Assembly: GCA_964390465.1 (NCBI GenBank)
Contig: CAYMIJ010000001.1
Location: 348,306 to 412,305 of the forward strand
Source of the DNA: JADZAI01 sp964390465
GTDB taxonomy: Bacteria; Pseudomonadota; Alphaproteobacteria; Micropepsales; Micropepsaceae
DNA length: 64,000 bases
Direction of reading: 5' to 3'
The position numbers and the translations under genes are program-made. Below are positions 34,172 to 42,337 of the stretch, one piece after another (the stretch's first letter is position 1; the number at the start of each line of letters is the position of its first letter). Under the pieces are notes generated by a model, which saw only the letters and a list, made by a program, of their open reading frames with translations, searched no databases and had not been told where the DNA came from.

Positions 34172-35638
34172 TCAGGCGGCTTGTACAGCCTCATCCACCG
34201 CATGTTTGGCGGCAATCAGGCGGCGCTGCATCAGATCGGCTTCATTGCCGCCCAGCAAAATGCGCGTCAGCTCGATCGAATGGTCCATCATGGCGTCAGC
34301 ATTGGCGCGGTGGTGATCAGACGGCAAAGGCACATGATCAAGCATGCTTTCGGTGAACAGCCGCAGTCGTTCAGATGACTGCGACATCACCTTGTCGATC
34401 ACACTGGAGAATGCTCCGGCCGCACCATGAGGCCGTGCTGCTGCCACCACGCGCGCATAGGTGATGGCGCGCGCGGCGCGCAAACGATCAAACGTTTTGG
34501 CCAGATCAGCCATTTTGCCGATGGCCCGTGAGCCAAACCCGCCTTTGCGTGCAAGCGGCAGACTATTGACGATATCTCGGCTGGCACGGCCAAGCATACG
34601 CTCCACTTCAGATGAAATCCCGGCCCGCGCGGCTGTCATGCGCTTGCCCCACGGGCCTTCGCGCTTGATCCCCATCTCGCGCACCATACCGGTCGAGGTG
34701 TTTCCAAACAGCGAGATGCAATCAATAACCGTATCAGCATCCATCTGGTCGCCGCGCATGGGCTTCAACCTGTCAACGCTGTCTTCAATGTCAGACAGCA
34801 GCAGTTCGCCTGCGAACCCGGCATCGGTGCGGCTGATGAGCGCGTCATCCATCTTGCGCGAGATGGCACCGTTCAGCCGCAAGACCTCCCATGGATGATC
34901 CAGCCTGCCCATCAGCAAAAAAACCAGATAGGGCGCACAATGGGCATGATCCTGTGAAACGGTTTCCCAAACCGCCTTCAGCGATTCGATATGTTCAGGC
35001 AGCAAGGCGTGGATGCGTTTGGGAAGGGTCTGCTGCAACTGCAGAATGAACGGACCGACCTCCATCATCCGGGCCATATCATAGGCATCGCGTGCAATAT
35101 CGCCGCTGCCCAGCAGGCGCGCCGCAGCCGCAGCCCGTGGATGTGGCGTGGAAGGCTCAGGAATTTCAGCAAGGATGGCAGCAGCCGCATCGGCCTGAAG
35201 CAAAGCGACATCGCGGTCTATGTTGTCCATCTGCCCAGACGCTATCTTGCCGCTCAACGCCGTCAGCGCATCCATCGCCGCTGGTGGCAGAAGACCGTTT
35301 GAAAGCCAGCTCCAGACCGGCATGACAGATGTGGCGGCAATGCGCCCCCTCACCTTCCGGCGCCGGGGCGTATGCTGGACCAGATCATCGAATGGCGCGA
35401 ACAGAAGCTTGCGCGGCGAGACAATCTGGGGGGCCCGTCCGCCGGGTTCGGCCAACCGAGGCGTCAGCGCTTTCAACAGATCATCATGCGGCAAGCTGCC
35501 GCCGCCGGCCCTGTCGGCTTCAAGCGCCTCGGCCAACTGGACGGCAATAGAGATGGGTATGGCCGCAAAAAACCGGCTGAGACGCTCGACTTTGGTGTCA
35601 CTCAGCGTCACTTGAATCCGGCTCCGGCGCTCTCCCAT
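34172..35638 (-). CDS. Conserved alphaproteobacterial protein of unknown function
   Basis: The 488-residue protein is soluble, with no signal peptide or membrane helix, and looks almost wholly alpha-helical, rich in Ala, Leu, Arg and Met. Near the N-terminus it has RLSRFFAAIPISIAVQLAEA and RKLLFAPFDDLV, then GRIAATSVMPVWSWLSNGLL. Later LHALLPEHIESLKAVWETV-like and DQMDADTVIDCISLFG segments are hydrophobic-polar helices. I do not recognise a catalytic motif or a named domain. Coding bias and length support a real gene. It lies 28 bases upstream of the membrane-protein gene on the same strand and downstream of the two-component genes, so it may be linked to the former. Confidence 0.55.
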   Translation of the reverse strand: MGERRSRIQVTLSDTKVERLSRFFAAIPISIAVQLAEALEADRAGGGSLPHDDLLKALTPRLAEPGGRAPQIVSPRKLLFAPFDDLVQHTPRRRKVRGRIAATSVMPVWSWLSNGLLPPAAMDALTALSGKIASGQMDNIDRDVALLQADAAAAILAEIPEPSTPHPRAAAAARLLGSGDIARDAYDMARMMEVGPFILQLQQTLPKRIHALLPEHIESLKAVWETVSQDHAHCAPYLVFLLMGRLDHPWEVLRLNGAISRKMDDALISRTDAGFAGELLLSDIEDSVDRLKPMRGDQMDADTVIDCISLFGNTSTGMVREMGIKREGPWGKRMTAARAGISSEVERMLGRASRDIVNSLPLARKGGFGSRAIGKMADLAKTFDRLRAARAITYARVVAAARPHGAAGAFSSVIDKVMSQSSERLRLFTESMLDHVPLPSDHHRANADAMMDHSIELTRILLGGNEADLMQRRLIAAKHAVDEAVQAA

Positions 35639-35699
35639 GCGCGAACGGGCGCAGAGGCCGCTATTTTCGGGCAGGTAGGTTAACGCAAAGCAAACCGGC

Positions 35700-37076
35700 T
35701 CATGCCATCGGCAAGGTCAGCCGCACCGTCAGCCCGCCCAGCTGCGCCGACCGCGACAGGCTGAGCCCGCCACCATAAAGATCGGCAATATCGCGCACGA
35801 TGCCGAGGCCCAGCCCGCTGCCGGGCTTGGTTTCATCCAGTCTTTCGCGCTTTTCCAGCACGCGGATGATATCGGCGTCTGACAGCCCCGGCCCGTCATC
35901 CTCGAAATTGATGCAAAGCTGGGCCTCGCCTGCTTCGGCGCTCACCCGGACCTCGGATTTCGCCCATTTGCAGGCATTATCCAGCAGATTGCCGGCCAGC
36001 TCCTCGAAATCCTGACGTTCACCGCGAAAGGCAAGGTCGGCCGCCACATCGACATCTATATCAATGCCGCGGCGTCCATAGATGCGCCCAAGTGTGCGTG
36101 ACAGATCGTCGAGTACCGGCTCGATCTCGGTGCGGATGCCCAGCACTTCGGCCGAAGCCGCGGCCCGCGCCCTGGCCAGATAATGTTCCACCTGACGGCG
36201 CATGACATCTGCCTGTTTCAGAACGGTGTCGGCCAGCAGACCGCTGGTGGCAGATGCTTCGGTCGTCAGCACACTCAGCGGCGTTTTCAATCCATGCGCC
36301 AGATTGCCAACATGGGTGCGCGCCCGATCAACAACGGCGGCATTGTGGGCCAGAAGCCCATTCATCTCGTCGGCCAGCGGTGCGATTTCGGAAGGAAAAT
36401 CTCCTTCCAGACGTCGCGCTTTTCCGGCGCGTATATCTCCAAGATTCTTGCGCACGACACGCAGCGGCGCGAGCCCCACCCGCACCTGAATGATGGCCGC
36501 GAGTGTCAGAAATGCGCCCAGCGCTCCCAATGACCACATCAGGGTCGCATCAAAACGTGCTGTCTCGGCGCGCGAGGTCGCCAGATCACTGGCGACGGCG
36601 AATATATAGGTTTTGGTGGAGGGCTTTCCATCGCGCTCGTCGACGGCGAAGTCGGGAAAGCTGATCCGGCGCGCCAACACGCGCAGCTTCTGGTCTTCCG
36701 GGCCATCGGCGTGGGTGCGCAGCACCGCCGTGCCTTCAGGCGTGCCGGAAAAGACGAGCGCGCGCTCCCACAACGAGCGCGACGCGAGCCGCTGCCCGTG
36801 GGGCGCTTCTTCCTCAACCTGCCAATACCAGCCTGAAAACGCCGTATCATAACGCTGATCGGACAGAATATTCTCGACGATCAGCTCACCCTTCGGCCCC
36901 GGGCCCAGCGCGGTGATGAGTGTTTCCATGTCGGCCAGCAGACGATCGTCAAGCTGTCGCTCGATCGAGGCACGAAAGACATTCGAAAGAAGCAAGCCGC
37001 CAGCCAACAATCCTGCAAGGCTGATGACCGCAGCAGCGGCAATCAGCCGGAAGGCGACCGAGTTAAGCTTCGGCAT
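35700..37076 (-). CDS. Sensor histidine kinase, PhoQ-like
   Basis: The 458-residue kinase has two membrane segments (about 10-32 and 180-200), a periplasmic sensor with SGWYWQVEEE and the pattern VLARRISFPDF of the alphaproteobacterial PhoQ-like group, a HAMP region, and the phospho-acceptor His261 in VGNLAHGLKTPLSVL. The ATP-binding half has LLDNACKWAK (N), EDDGPGLS (G1) and GSGLGLGIV (G2). The start overlaps the end of the OmpR-type regulator gene by 14 bases. With a PepSY-domain exported protein upstream, the trio forms a conserved unit thought to monitor the envelope; the actual ligand is not known here. Confidence 0.9.
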   Translation of the reverse strand: MPKLNSVAFRLIAAAAVISLAGLLAGGLLLSNVFRASIERQLDDRLLADMETLITALGPGPKGELIVENILSDQRYDTAFSGWYWQVEEEAPHGQRLASRSLWERALVFSGTPEGTAVLRTHADGPEDQKLRVLARRISFPDFAVDERDGKPSTKTYIFAVASDLATSRAETARFDATLMWSLGALGAFLTLAAIIQVRVGLAPLRVVRKNLGDIRAGKARRLEGDFPSEIAPLADEMNGLLAHNAAVVDRARTHVGNLAHGLKTPLSVLTTEASATSGLLADTVLKQADVMRRQVEHYLARARAAASAEVLGIRTEIEPVLDDLSRTLGRIYGRRGIDIDVDVAADLAFRGERQDFEELAGNLLDNACKWAKSEVRVSAEAGEAQLCINFEDDGPGLSDADIIRVLEKRERLDETKPGSGLGLGIVRDIADLYGGGLSLSRSAQLGGLTVRLTLPMA

Positions 37077-37749
37077 CGTCCGTATGCGAGCCGGGCGGAT
37101 TCAACCGATAGCCAAGGCCGCGCATGGTTTCGATGATGCTGACCCCCAGCTTTTTGCGGATGCGCCCGACAAACACTTCGATCGTATTGGAGTCGCGGTC
37201 GAAATCCTGATCGTAAAGATGCTCGACCAGTTCGGTGCGCGACACGACCTTGCCCTGATGATGCATCAGGTAAGCAAGCAGCCGGTATTCCAGCGAAGTC
37301 AGCTTGATGACCTGGCCATCGACCGTCACCTTGGCGGCGCGGGTATCAACAGAAACAGGCCCGCAGGACAGCTCGCTTGAAGCGTGACCGGCGGCACGGC
37401 GCAACAGCGCGCGCACACGGGCCAGCACTTCTTCGGTGTAAAACGGCTTGGTGACATAATCATCAGCACCGGCATCGAAGCCGGCCACCTTGTCGCTCCA
37501 ACGGTCGCGCGCGGTCAGGATCAGCACCGGCATGGTGCGCCCTGCCTTGCGCCATTTCTGCAGAACGCTCACCCCGTCGAGTTCAGGCAGGCCGAGGTCC
37601 AGAATCACTGCGTCATAAGGCTCGGTATCGCCAAGGAAGTGGCCTTCCTCGCCGTCTCTGGCACTGTCCACGACATAACCGGCTTCCTTCAGCGAGGCGC
37701 ACAACAGACGGTTCAGATCAGGATCGTCCTCAACCACCAGAAGACGCAT
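37063..37749 (-). CDS. OmpR-family response regulator, PhoP-like
   Basis: The 228-residue regulator has a receiver domain with EDD at 7-9, phospho-acceptor Asp51 (VILDLGLPELDG) and the conserved Lys in VTKPFYTEEVL, then an OmpR/PhoB winged helix with LTSLEYRLLAYLMHHQGKVV, NTIEVFVGRIRKKLG and TMRGLGYRL. Its 3' end overlaps the kinase gene by 14 bases and its start lies 3 bases after the PepSY gene stop, so all three are cotranscribed. The order PepSY, regulator, kinase recurs in alphaproteobacteria. Target promoters cannot be seen. Confidence 0.93.
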   Translation of the reverse strand: MRLLVVEDDPDLNRLLCASLKEAGYVVDSARDGEEGHFLGDTEPYDAVILDLGLPELDGVSVLQKWRKAGRTMPVLILTARDRWSDKVAGFDAGADDYVTKPFYTEEVLARVRALLRRAAGHASSELSCGPVSVDTRAAKVTVDGQVIKLTSLEYRLLAYLMHHQGKVVSRTELVEHLYDQDFDRDSNTIEVFVGRIRKKLGVSIIETMRGLGYRLNPPGSHTDDAEA

Positions 37750-37752
37750 CGT

Positions 37753-38193
37753 TCAGGCTCCTTCGACCGAAAGAATCGACCCGCTTTCGGCATCGGCATC
37801 AATGTAAAGCACGGCACCGTCATCGGTCAGCCATTTGATGCGGTAAACATAACCGCCACCGCTGGCCGATGGTCCACTGGCACTCAGCATCCGGCCCGGA
37901 TAGCTGGCGGCAATAGCGCCAACCACCTCATCCAGCGCGATGAAGTGCGGCTCAGCCTGAATGTGTTGCGGGATGGGTTGATCCTCAACCTGCGGCGGCG
38001 GCGCATCGGGAATGGGGGCCTCGGGTGGCATCTGCTCATCGGGCAGAGGATCAGGCAGTGCCGGTCCTTCTGAATCCTGCGCCAGCTGAACGCTGACAGG
38101 CGCGTCCACGGACGGATCGTCAGCCGCCATCGCGCCGGGCGCGGCAAGCCCCAGCGACACAACACAAATGAGGCAAATCACGGCCTTTTTCAT
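37753..38193 (-). CDS. Exported PepSY-domain protein
   Basis: The 146-residue product has a signal peptide (cleavage AMA-ADD near residue 23), a Pro/Asp/Glu-rich linker (about 45-75) and a C-terminal PepSY domain: ALDEVVGAIAASYPGRMLSA, then GGYVYRIKWLTDDGAVLYID and ADAESGSILSVEG. PepSY domains bind or inhibit periplasmic proteins and often accompany sensor kinases. The gene stands 3 bases ahead of the OmpR-type regulator and kinase genes, so it is likely either a modulator of the kinase sensor domain or a product of the same stress regulon. The long acidic proline-rich linker probably lets the domain reach from a partner at the membrane. Confidence 0.8.
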   Translation of the reverse strand: MKKAVICLICVVSLGLAAPGAMAADDPSVDAPVSVQLAQDSEGPALPDPLPDEQMPPEAPIPDAPPPQVEDQPIPQHIQAEPHFIALDEVVGAIAASYPGRMLSASGPSASGGGYVYRIKWLTDDGAVLYIDADAESGSILSVEGA

Positions 38194-38251
38194 GCGCCGG
38201 GTTTACCCGCAATGGAGTGAACCGTCCATGAATAGCCGTTGTGGAACGTGA

Positions 38252-39268
38252 CTATCCCGCCGCCGTGATGGTCGGCCAGAACTGGTCCGGGCCAAGGGCG
38301 GCGATGGGCGCGCCCAGCTTTTCCGCCCAAAACGACGCGCTGCCGAAATCGCTGCGCCAGCTCCACAGCCGCCGCGTGAAATAATGCAGCCGGTGTTCGT
38401 CGGTGAAACCGATGGCGCCATGCACCTGATGGGCGATCGAGGCCACCTGCCCTGCCGCATCACCGCAGCGGATCTTGGCGACCGCCGCCTCAAACCCAGC
38501 CTCACCTCCATCGGCGATCCGGTCGAACGCCGCATCCACGGCCCGGCTTGCTGCCGCCACCTGCGTCGCCATCATGGCAAGCTGCTGCTGGATCGCCTGA
38601 AACGTGCCAATCGGCTTGCCGAACTGCTGGCGCTCGCGGGCATAAGTAACGGTCATATCCAGCACCGTTTCCATCGCACCGGCCATCTGGGCCGCCCGCA
38701 TCAGCGCGCCGAATTGCATCGCCCGCGCCTCGTTGCAGGGCGCAGCGGCAACAGCCATGACGTTTTCAAACACCAGCGTGTCATCCGGCAACCGACTTAC
38801 GGCACGGTCCAGAGTTACGCGCGCTGTATTCACAGCCAGAACGGCAAGCTGCCCCTCGGCGACAGCCAGCACATAAGGCGCAAACCGTCCCCACGGCACA
38901 TGCGCGAGCTTGCCGGACAGCGTGCCGTCATCACCAACCATCAAGGATGAGGTGCGCGGCGCGGCCAGGGTCAGCGCACCCTCTGGCGCGTCCAGCCCTG
39001 CGGCCTGCAACAGCGCGCCAGCCATCAACGTCTCAGCGAGTGGCGCGGGCAGCACATGACGCCCACATGCCTTCAGCACCACACAGGCATCGCGCCACGG
39101 GTCATCTGACGCACCACTGAAAATCTGCTCCAGACCCAGCGCAGTAATGCCCTGCCATATCTCCTGCGGCCACGCGCCCGCCTCGACGCGGCGCAGCACA
39201 TCTGCCGTTTCAAACTTTGCGAACAGTTTGGCGGCGCTGTCCGCCAGAAGGGCGCGTGTCTCGCTCAT
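38252..39268 (-). CDS. Acyl-CoA dehydrogenase-like subunit (short)
   Basis: The 338-residue flavoprotein is shorter than a standard acyl-CoA dehydrogenase (about 380). The C-terminal helical domain is clear: ARERQQFGKPIGTFQAIQQQLA and HQVHGAIGFTDEHRLHYFTRR, the latter contributing to the FAD site. The middle beta domain is weak and lacks the usual flavin-contact wording (TEPxxGSD). It lies 4 bases downstream of a full-length acyl-CoA dehydrogenase gene on the same strand. Such short-plus-full pairs form heterotetramers in steroid and related side-chain degradation, so I infer a two-subunit enzyme, with this as the partner subunit. The substrate is unknown. Confidence 0.82.
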   Translation of the reverse strand: MSETRALLADSAAKLFAKFETADVLRRVEAGAWPQEIWQGITALGLEQIFSGASDDPWRDACVVLKACGRHVLPAPLAETLMAGALLQAAGLDAPEGALTLAAPRTSSLMVGDDGTLSGKLAHVPWGRFAPYVLAVAEGQLAVLAVNTARVTLDRAVSRLPDDTLVFENVMAVAAAPCNEARAMQFGALMRAAQMAGAMETVLDMTVTYARERQQFGKPIGTFQAIQQQLAMMATQVAAASRAVDAAFDRIADGGEAGFEAAVAKIRCGDAAGQVASIAHQVHGAIGFTDEHRLHYFTRRLWSWRSDFGSASFWAEKLGAPIAALGPDQFWPTITAAG

Positions 39269-39272
39269 GGCG

Positions 39273-40418
39273 TCACCTCAGCCCCAGCCCGCGCGCGATG
39301 ATCCCGCGCAGGATCTCGCGCGTGCCGCCGCGCAGAGAGAATGACGGCGCAATCATGGTGATCTCGGCAAGTACACGCGCGAAATCACCGGCATGATCCA
39401 GCGTCGGTTCTGCCTCGATCAGTTCATGCGCGATCTGCGGAATCTCCTGCTCGAACACCGCGCCAAGATCTTTCACCATGGCAGCTTCCAGCGCCGGGTC
39501 TTCTTTACGCGCCAGCATCCCGGCGACCGACAACGACATACGCCGCAAGGTCACCAGATGCGCCGTCAACCGTCCGACGGCGGCAGCCTGTTTCGCATTC
39601 GGGCTCGCCCCCACCGCGCCAATCAACTGAATGACCAGCCGCATGGACGATAAAAACCGCTCCGGCCCGCTGCGCTCGAACGCCAGCTCCGATGTCACCT
39701 GCGCCCAGCCCTGCCCCTCGCCGCCCAGAACAGCATCTGGTGGCAGACGCACATCCACAAAGCTCACTTCGTTGAAGTGTGCATCGCCGGTCAGGTCGCG
39801 GATGGGGCGCACGGTGATGCCGGGCGTTTTCATGTCGATCAGAAACTGCGTCAGCCCGCCATGCTTGGAGTCCGCTGACGTACGGAACAGGCCGATCATG
39901 TAATGAGCGCGATGTGCGCCAGACGTCCATAATTTGGTGCCGTTCAGCACCCAGCCATCTGCCGTCTTTTCCGCACGCGAACGCACGGCGGCAAGGTCGC
40001 TCCCTGAATCCGGCTCGCTCATCCCGATGCAGAAGAACAGCTCACCCTTGGCGATGCGCGGCACAATGGCGCGTTTCTGGTCTTCCGTTCCATAGCGCAG
40101 GATGGTCGGCGCGCTCTGCCGGTCAGCGATCCAGTGCGCGCCAACCGGCGCACCAGCGGCCAGCAATTCTTCCAGCACGACATAGCGTTCAAGAAAGCTG
40201 CGCTCGTGTCCGCCATAGTCGCGCGACCACGCCATGCCGACCCAGCCGCGCTCTGCCAGTTTACGGCTGAATGCCTGGTCAGAACGGCTCCACGAACCGG
40301 CCCGCACATATTCGGGAATGCCCGGCATTTCGGTTTTCAGAAACGCCCGCACCTCGGCGCGGAGGCCTTCGGTCTCAGATGGCAGCGTGACAGGATCAAA
40401 CCGGAATGCGGACATCAC
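39273..40418 (-). CDS. Acyl-CoA dehydrogenase (full-length subunit)
   Basis: The 381-residue flavoenzyme has the complete family layout: N-terminal helical domain with AERGWVGMAWSRDYGGHE, the beta domain with CIGMSEPDSGSDLAAVRSRA and WVLNGTKLWTSGAHRAHY that line the flavin, and a C-terminal helical domain ending GGTREILRGIIARGLGLR. It oxidises an acyl-CoA to the enoyl-CoA with electrons passed to ETF. The gene is first of a two-gene unit with a shorter acyl-CoA dehydrogenase-like subunit 4 bases downstream. It is upstream of the right-hand end of the GTA cluster, which runs toward it on the same strand; a 100-base gap separates them. Confidence 0.9.
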   Translation of the reverse strand: MMSAFRFDPVTLPSETEGLRAEVRAFLKTEMPGIPEYVRAGSWSRSDQAFSRKLAERGWVGMAWSRDYGGHERSFLERYVVLEELLAAGAPVGAHWIADRQSAPTILRYGTEDQKRAIVPRIAKGELFFCIGMSEPDSGSDLAAVRSRAEKTADGWVLNGTKLWTSGAHRAHYMIGLFRTSADSKHGGLTQFLIDMKTPGITVRPIRDLTGDAHFNEVSFVDVRLPPDAVLGGEGQGWAQVTSELAFERSGPERFLSSMRLVIQLIGAVGASPNAKQAAAVGRLTAHLVTLRRMSLSVAGMLARKEDPALEAAMVKDLGAVFEQEIPQIAHELIEAEPTLDHAGDFARVLAEITMIAPSFSLRGGTREILRGIIARGLGLR

Positions 40419-40518
40419 ACGCTTTGCGTCATTCTTGTGTTGGTCCGCGAAGGCTGACCACCCAGGCCTCAGACTAAGCGCGCCCGCTCAGACCACAAGA
40501 TGCCGCACCGTCACACGC

Positions 40519-40725
40519 TCACCGCTTTGGGGTGGCGTGTCCGACATTCAAAGCCAGCCATTCCAGAATGCGGCGGGCGCGGCCAGCCACGCGGTCATCA
40601 TCTGTGCCGGGCGTCAGCGCAGTGACAGCGGAAGCCGCCGCGACCACACTCAGGCCCGCATTCACCCAGGCCGGGAAGGCATCAAAAAAACGCCCTGCGG
40701 CGTCGAACAGTTCAATCATCGTCAT
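40519..40725 (-). CDS. Holin-like small membrane protein of the GTA locus
   Basis: This 68-residue protein has a single hydrophobic helix (WVNAGLSVVAAASAVTALTP, about residues 20-39) followed by a charged C-terminus that reads DDRVAGRARRILEWLALNVGHA. Short one-helix proteins with this ending are common next to lysis genes in alphaproteobacterial phages. The start lies 6 bases after the stop of the M15 peptidase gene, with GGAG between them, so the two form a holin-endolysin-like pair. I infer a role in releasing particles by lysis. It is the last gene of the GTA-strand run. A bulged hairpin (40514-40539) overlaps its stop codon but lacks a T-run. Confidence 0.6.
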   Translation of the reverse strand: MTMIELFDAAGRFFDAFPAWVNAGLSVVAAASAVTALTPGTDDDRVAGRARRILEWLALNVGHATPKR

Positions 40726-40731
40726 TCTCCA

Positions 40732-41115
40732 TCAGGAAGGGTACGTCGCGCGCGGCAATTCGAAATGAGGGCCGTCGCGCATTTTCCAGTCACCGCCCCA
40801 GGTGAGTGGAATCTTGAGTTCGCCCGCCGCGCGCTTCATCACCGCAGCAAGCTTTGCATAAAGCGGCCAGTCCCAACGGACTTTGCCGCTCACCACAACA
40901 GCCAGATCAACGGCATGTCCGGTCAGGTGACGCGAGTTCAGCGTCTGCGATGCGCCTGCCGCGACAAGCTGTTTCTGGCGCGTGAGTGTGCGCATGCCTT
41001 CCAGCACACGAAACGGCACATCGCCCTCAGCGGCGGCGTGTTCAACCACGCGCACCAGATCGGCATGCACGCCCGCCAGCCGCGAACGGCTGCGCACGTC
41101 CAGTTCAAAAGTCAT
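40732..41115 (-). CDS. M15-family LAS peptidase, endolysin-like
   Basis: The 127-residue product (ATG at 41115) has the LAS metallopeptidase zinc set: His63 and Asp70 in SRHLTGHAVDL, and DGPHFE with Asp114 and His117. Phage endolysins of this type (D-Ala-D-Ala or L-Ala-D-Glu peptidases) cut peptidoglycan cross-links. It has no signal peptide, as expected for an endolysin released by a holin, and a one-helix holin-like gene follows 6 bases later. It lies 19 bases after the DUF2793 gene stop on the GTA strand. It differs from the g14 peptidase of the tail, which is an NlpC/P60 cysteine enzyme, so the locus encodes two unrelated wall-cutting enzymes. Confidence 0.8.
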   Translation of the reverse strand: MTFELDVRSRSRLAGVHADLVRVVEHAAAEGDVPFRVLEGMRTLTRQKQLVAAGASQTLNSRHLTGHAVDLAVVVSGKVRWDWPLYAKLAAVMKRAAGELKIPLTWGGDWKMRDGPHFELPRATYPS

Positions 41116-41134
41116 GTGACCCTCGTTTGAAAAA

Positions 41135-42328
41135 TCAGGAAACGACGGCGCGGTCGTGGACCCGCCGCCAGTTGGTGCCATCGGAAAAGGCCAGCGTTGC
41201 CCCGCCCGCCTCGTTGCTGACATGGATGATCGCACCGGCCCCCAGCACCAAGGCTGATGGCACGCCCGCAACCGTATATGTTTTCACGCGCACCGCGCCA
41301 TCAACATCCAGCCTGGCTGCAGGCTCCGCGATACCGATGCCAATATTGCCATTGCAGGCAATCCGCATTTTTTCTGTTGGTGCACTGGCCGTTGAGCTGT
41401 TGTCGATCGTCTCAAAGCGCAATGATGTTCCACACATCGTGTTGGTGGAATCATCGCCTATGGCATGGACGATACGGCCCAGAGCGCGTCGCACGGGCAG
41501 GTTATATGTTGTGCCACGAAACACGATGGCCTGACCAAAACCGTTATATTCCTGCGATGCCACGTTAACGGCTTCAAGCGTCATAATATTGACCGGCGTT
41601 GTCCGCCGCAAAATCGTGCCATCAGATACGGACGCAAAAACATGCAACGGTGTTTCAGGTTGCGTCATGCCCATCCCGACATAGCCGTGGCTTCGCGCTA
41701 CAGTAAGTGCCGTTTGCCACACTGAGCCGTCAGCACTCACCTTTACGCTGAAATCATCGCTGCCAGTCAGGCCGAACTCCGCACGCCCGGAATAATTCGT
41801 CTGGAACAGAAACGACGCCGTGTCGGTGGCCGTTTCCTTGTTCAGCTTGTGCTGCACATCGCCATTGCCGCCATAGGCTGCATATTCAGCTGTGTGCAGA
41901 ATGGTGGGCGCACGCACGGCGACCCGGTTGGTGTTGTCGGCAATGGTGCCGACACCCAGCATGGAGAGATTCTGCAATGCAGAAATCACATTTTGCAAGC
42001 TCTGCCATGTACTGCCTGTCCAGTAGACGAGCGCACTTTCGTCCACCACGAAGCCTATCCAGCCGGGCTGGGGCGCCCGGAACAGCCAGATGCCATCGCT
42101 CCAGTATGCCACCCTGCCGGACTGTCCAGCCCAAAGGCCTGTCGCTGAGGCCCCAACAATATAGCGTGCGCCCTCTGGCGGGCTGACGGGCGGTGCGCTC
42201 AGATCGCGGTCCAGAATGGTCAGTTGCGTCAGCGCATCCAGCACCAGCAGCGCCTCGTTATGCGTGACATGTTTCTGCGCCTGCCCCGCTTCCATCAGCG
42301 GCAGTTTCAGGTTCATTGTTTCGGTCAT
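41135..42328 (-). CDS. DUF2793 protein, probable GTA tail fibre or spike
   Basis: The 397-residue protein begins with the DUF2793 domain (about residues 1-100: LKLPLMEAGQAQKHVTHNEA, then LWAGQSGRVAYWSDGIWLF), found beside GTA and phage tail genes in alphaproteobacteria. The middle is a beta-rich stretch that resembles tail-fibre repeats (VSADGSVWQTALTVARSHGY and VGMGMTQPETPLHVF), and the C-terminus repeats part of the motif seen in fibres (GNIGIGIAEPAARLDVDG). The gene starts 9 bases after the g15 megatron stop. A receptor-binding fibre or adhesin attached to the baseplate is the best inference. Confidence 0.75.
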   Translation of the reverse strand: MTETMNLKLPLMEAGQAQKHVTHNEALLVLDALTQLTILDRDLSAPPVSPPEGARYIVGASATGLWAGQSGRVAYWSDGIWLFRAPQPGWIGFVVDESALVYWTGSTWQSLQNVISALQNLSMLGVGTIADNTNRVAVRAPTILHTAEYAAYGGNGDVQHKLNKETATDTASFLFQTNYSGRAEFGLTGSDDFSVKVSADGSVWQTALTVARSHGYVGMGMTQPETPLHVFASVSDGTILRRTTPVNIMTLEAVNVASQEYNGFGQAIVFRGTTYNLPVRRALGRIVHAIGDDSTNTMCGTSLRFETIDNSSTASAPTEKMRIACNGNIGIGIAEPAARLDVDGAVRVKTYTVAGVPSALVLGAGAIIHVSNEAGGATLAFSDGTNWRRVHDRAVVS

Positions 42329-42337
42329 TGAAAACTC

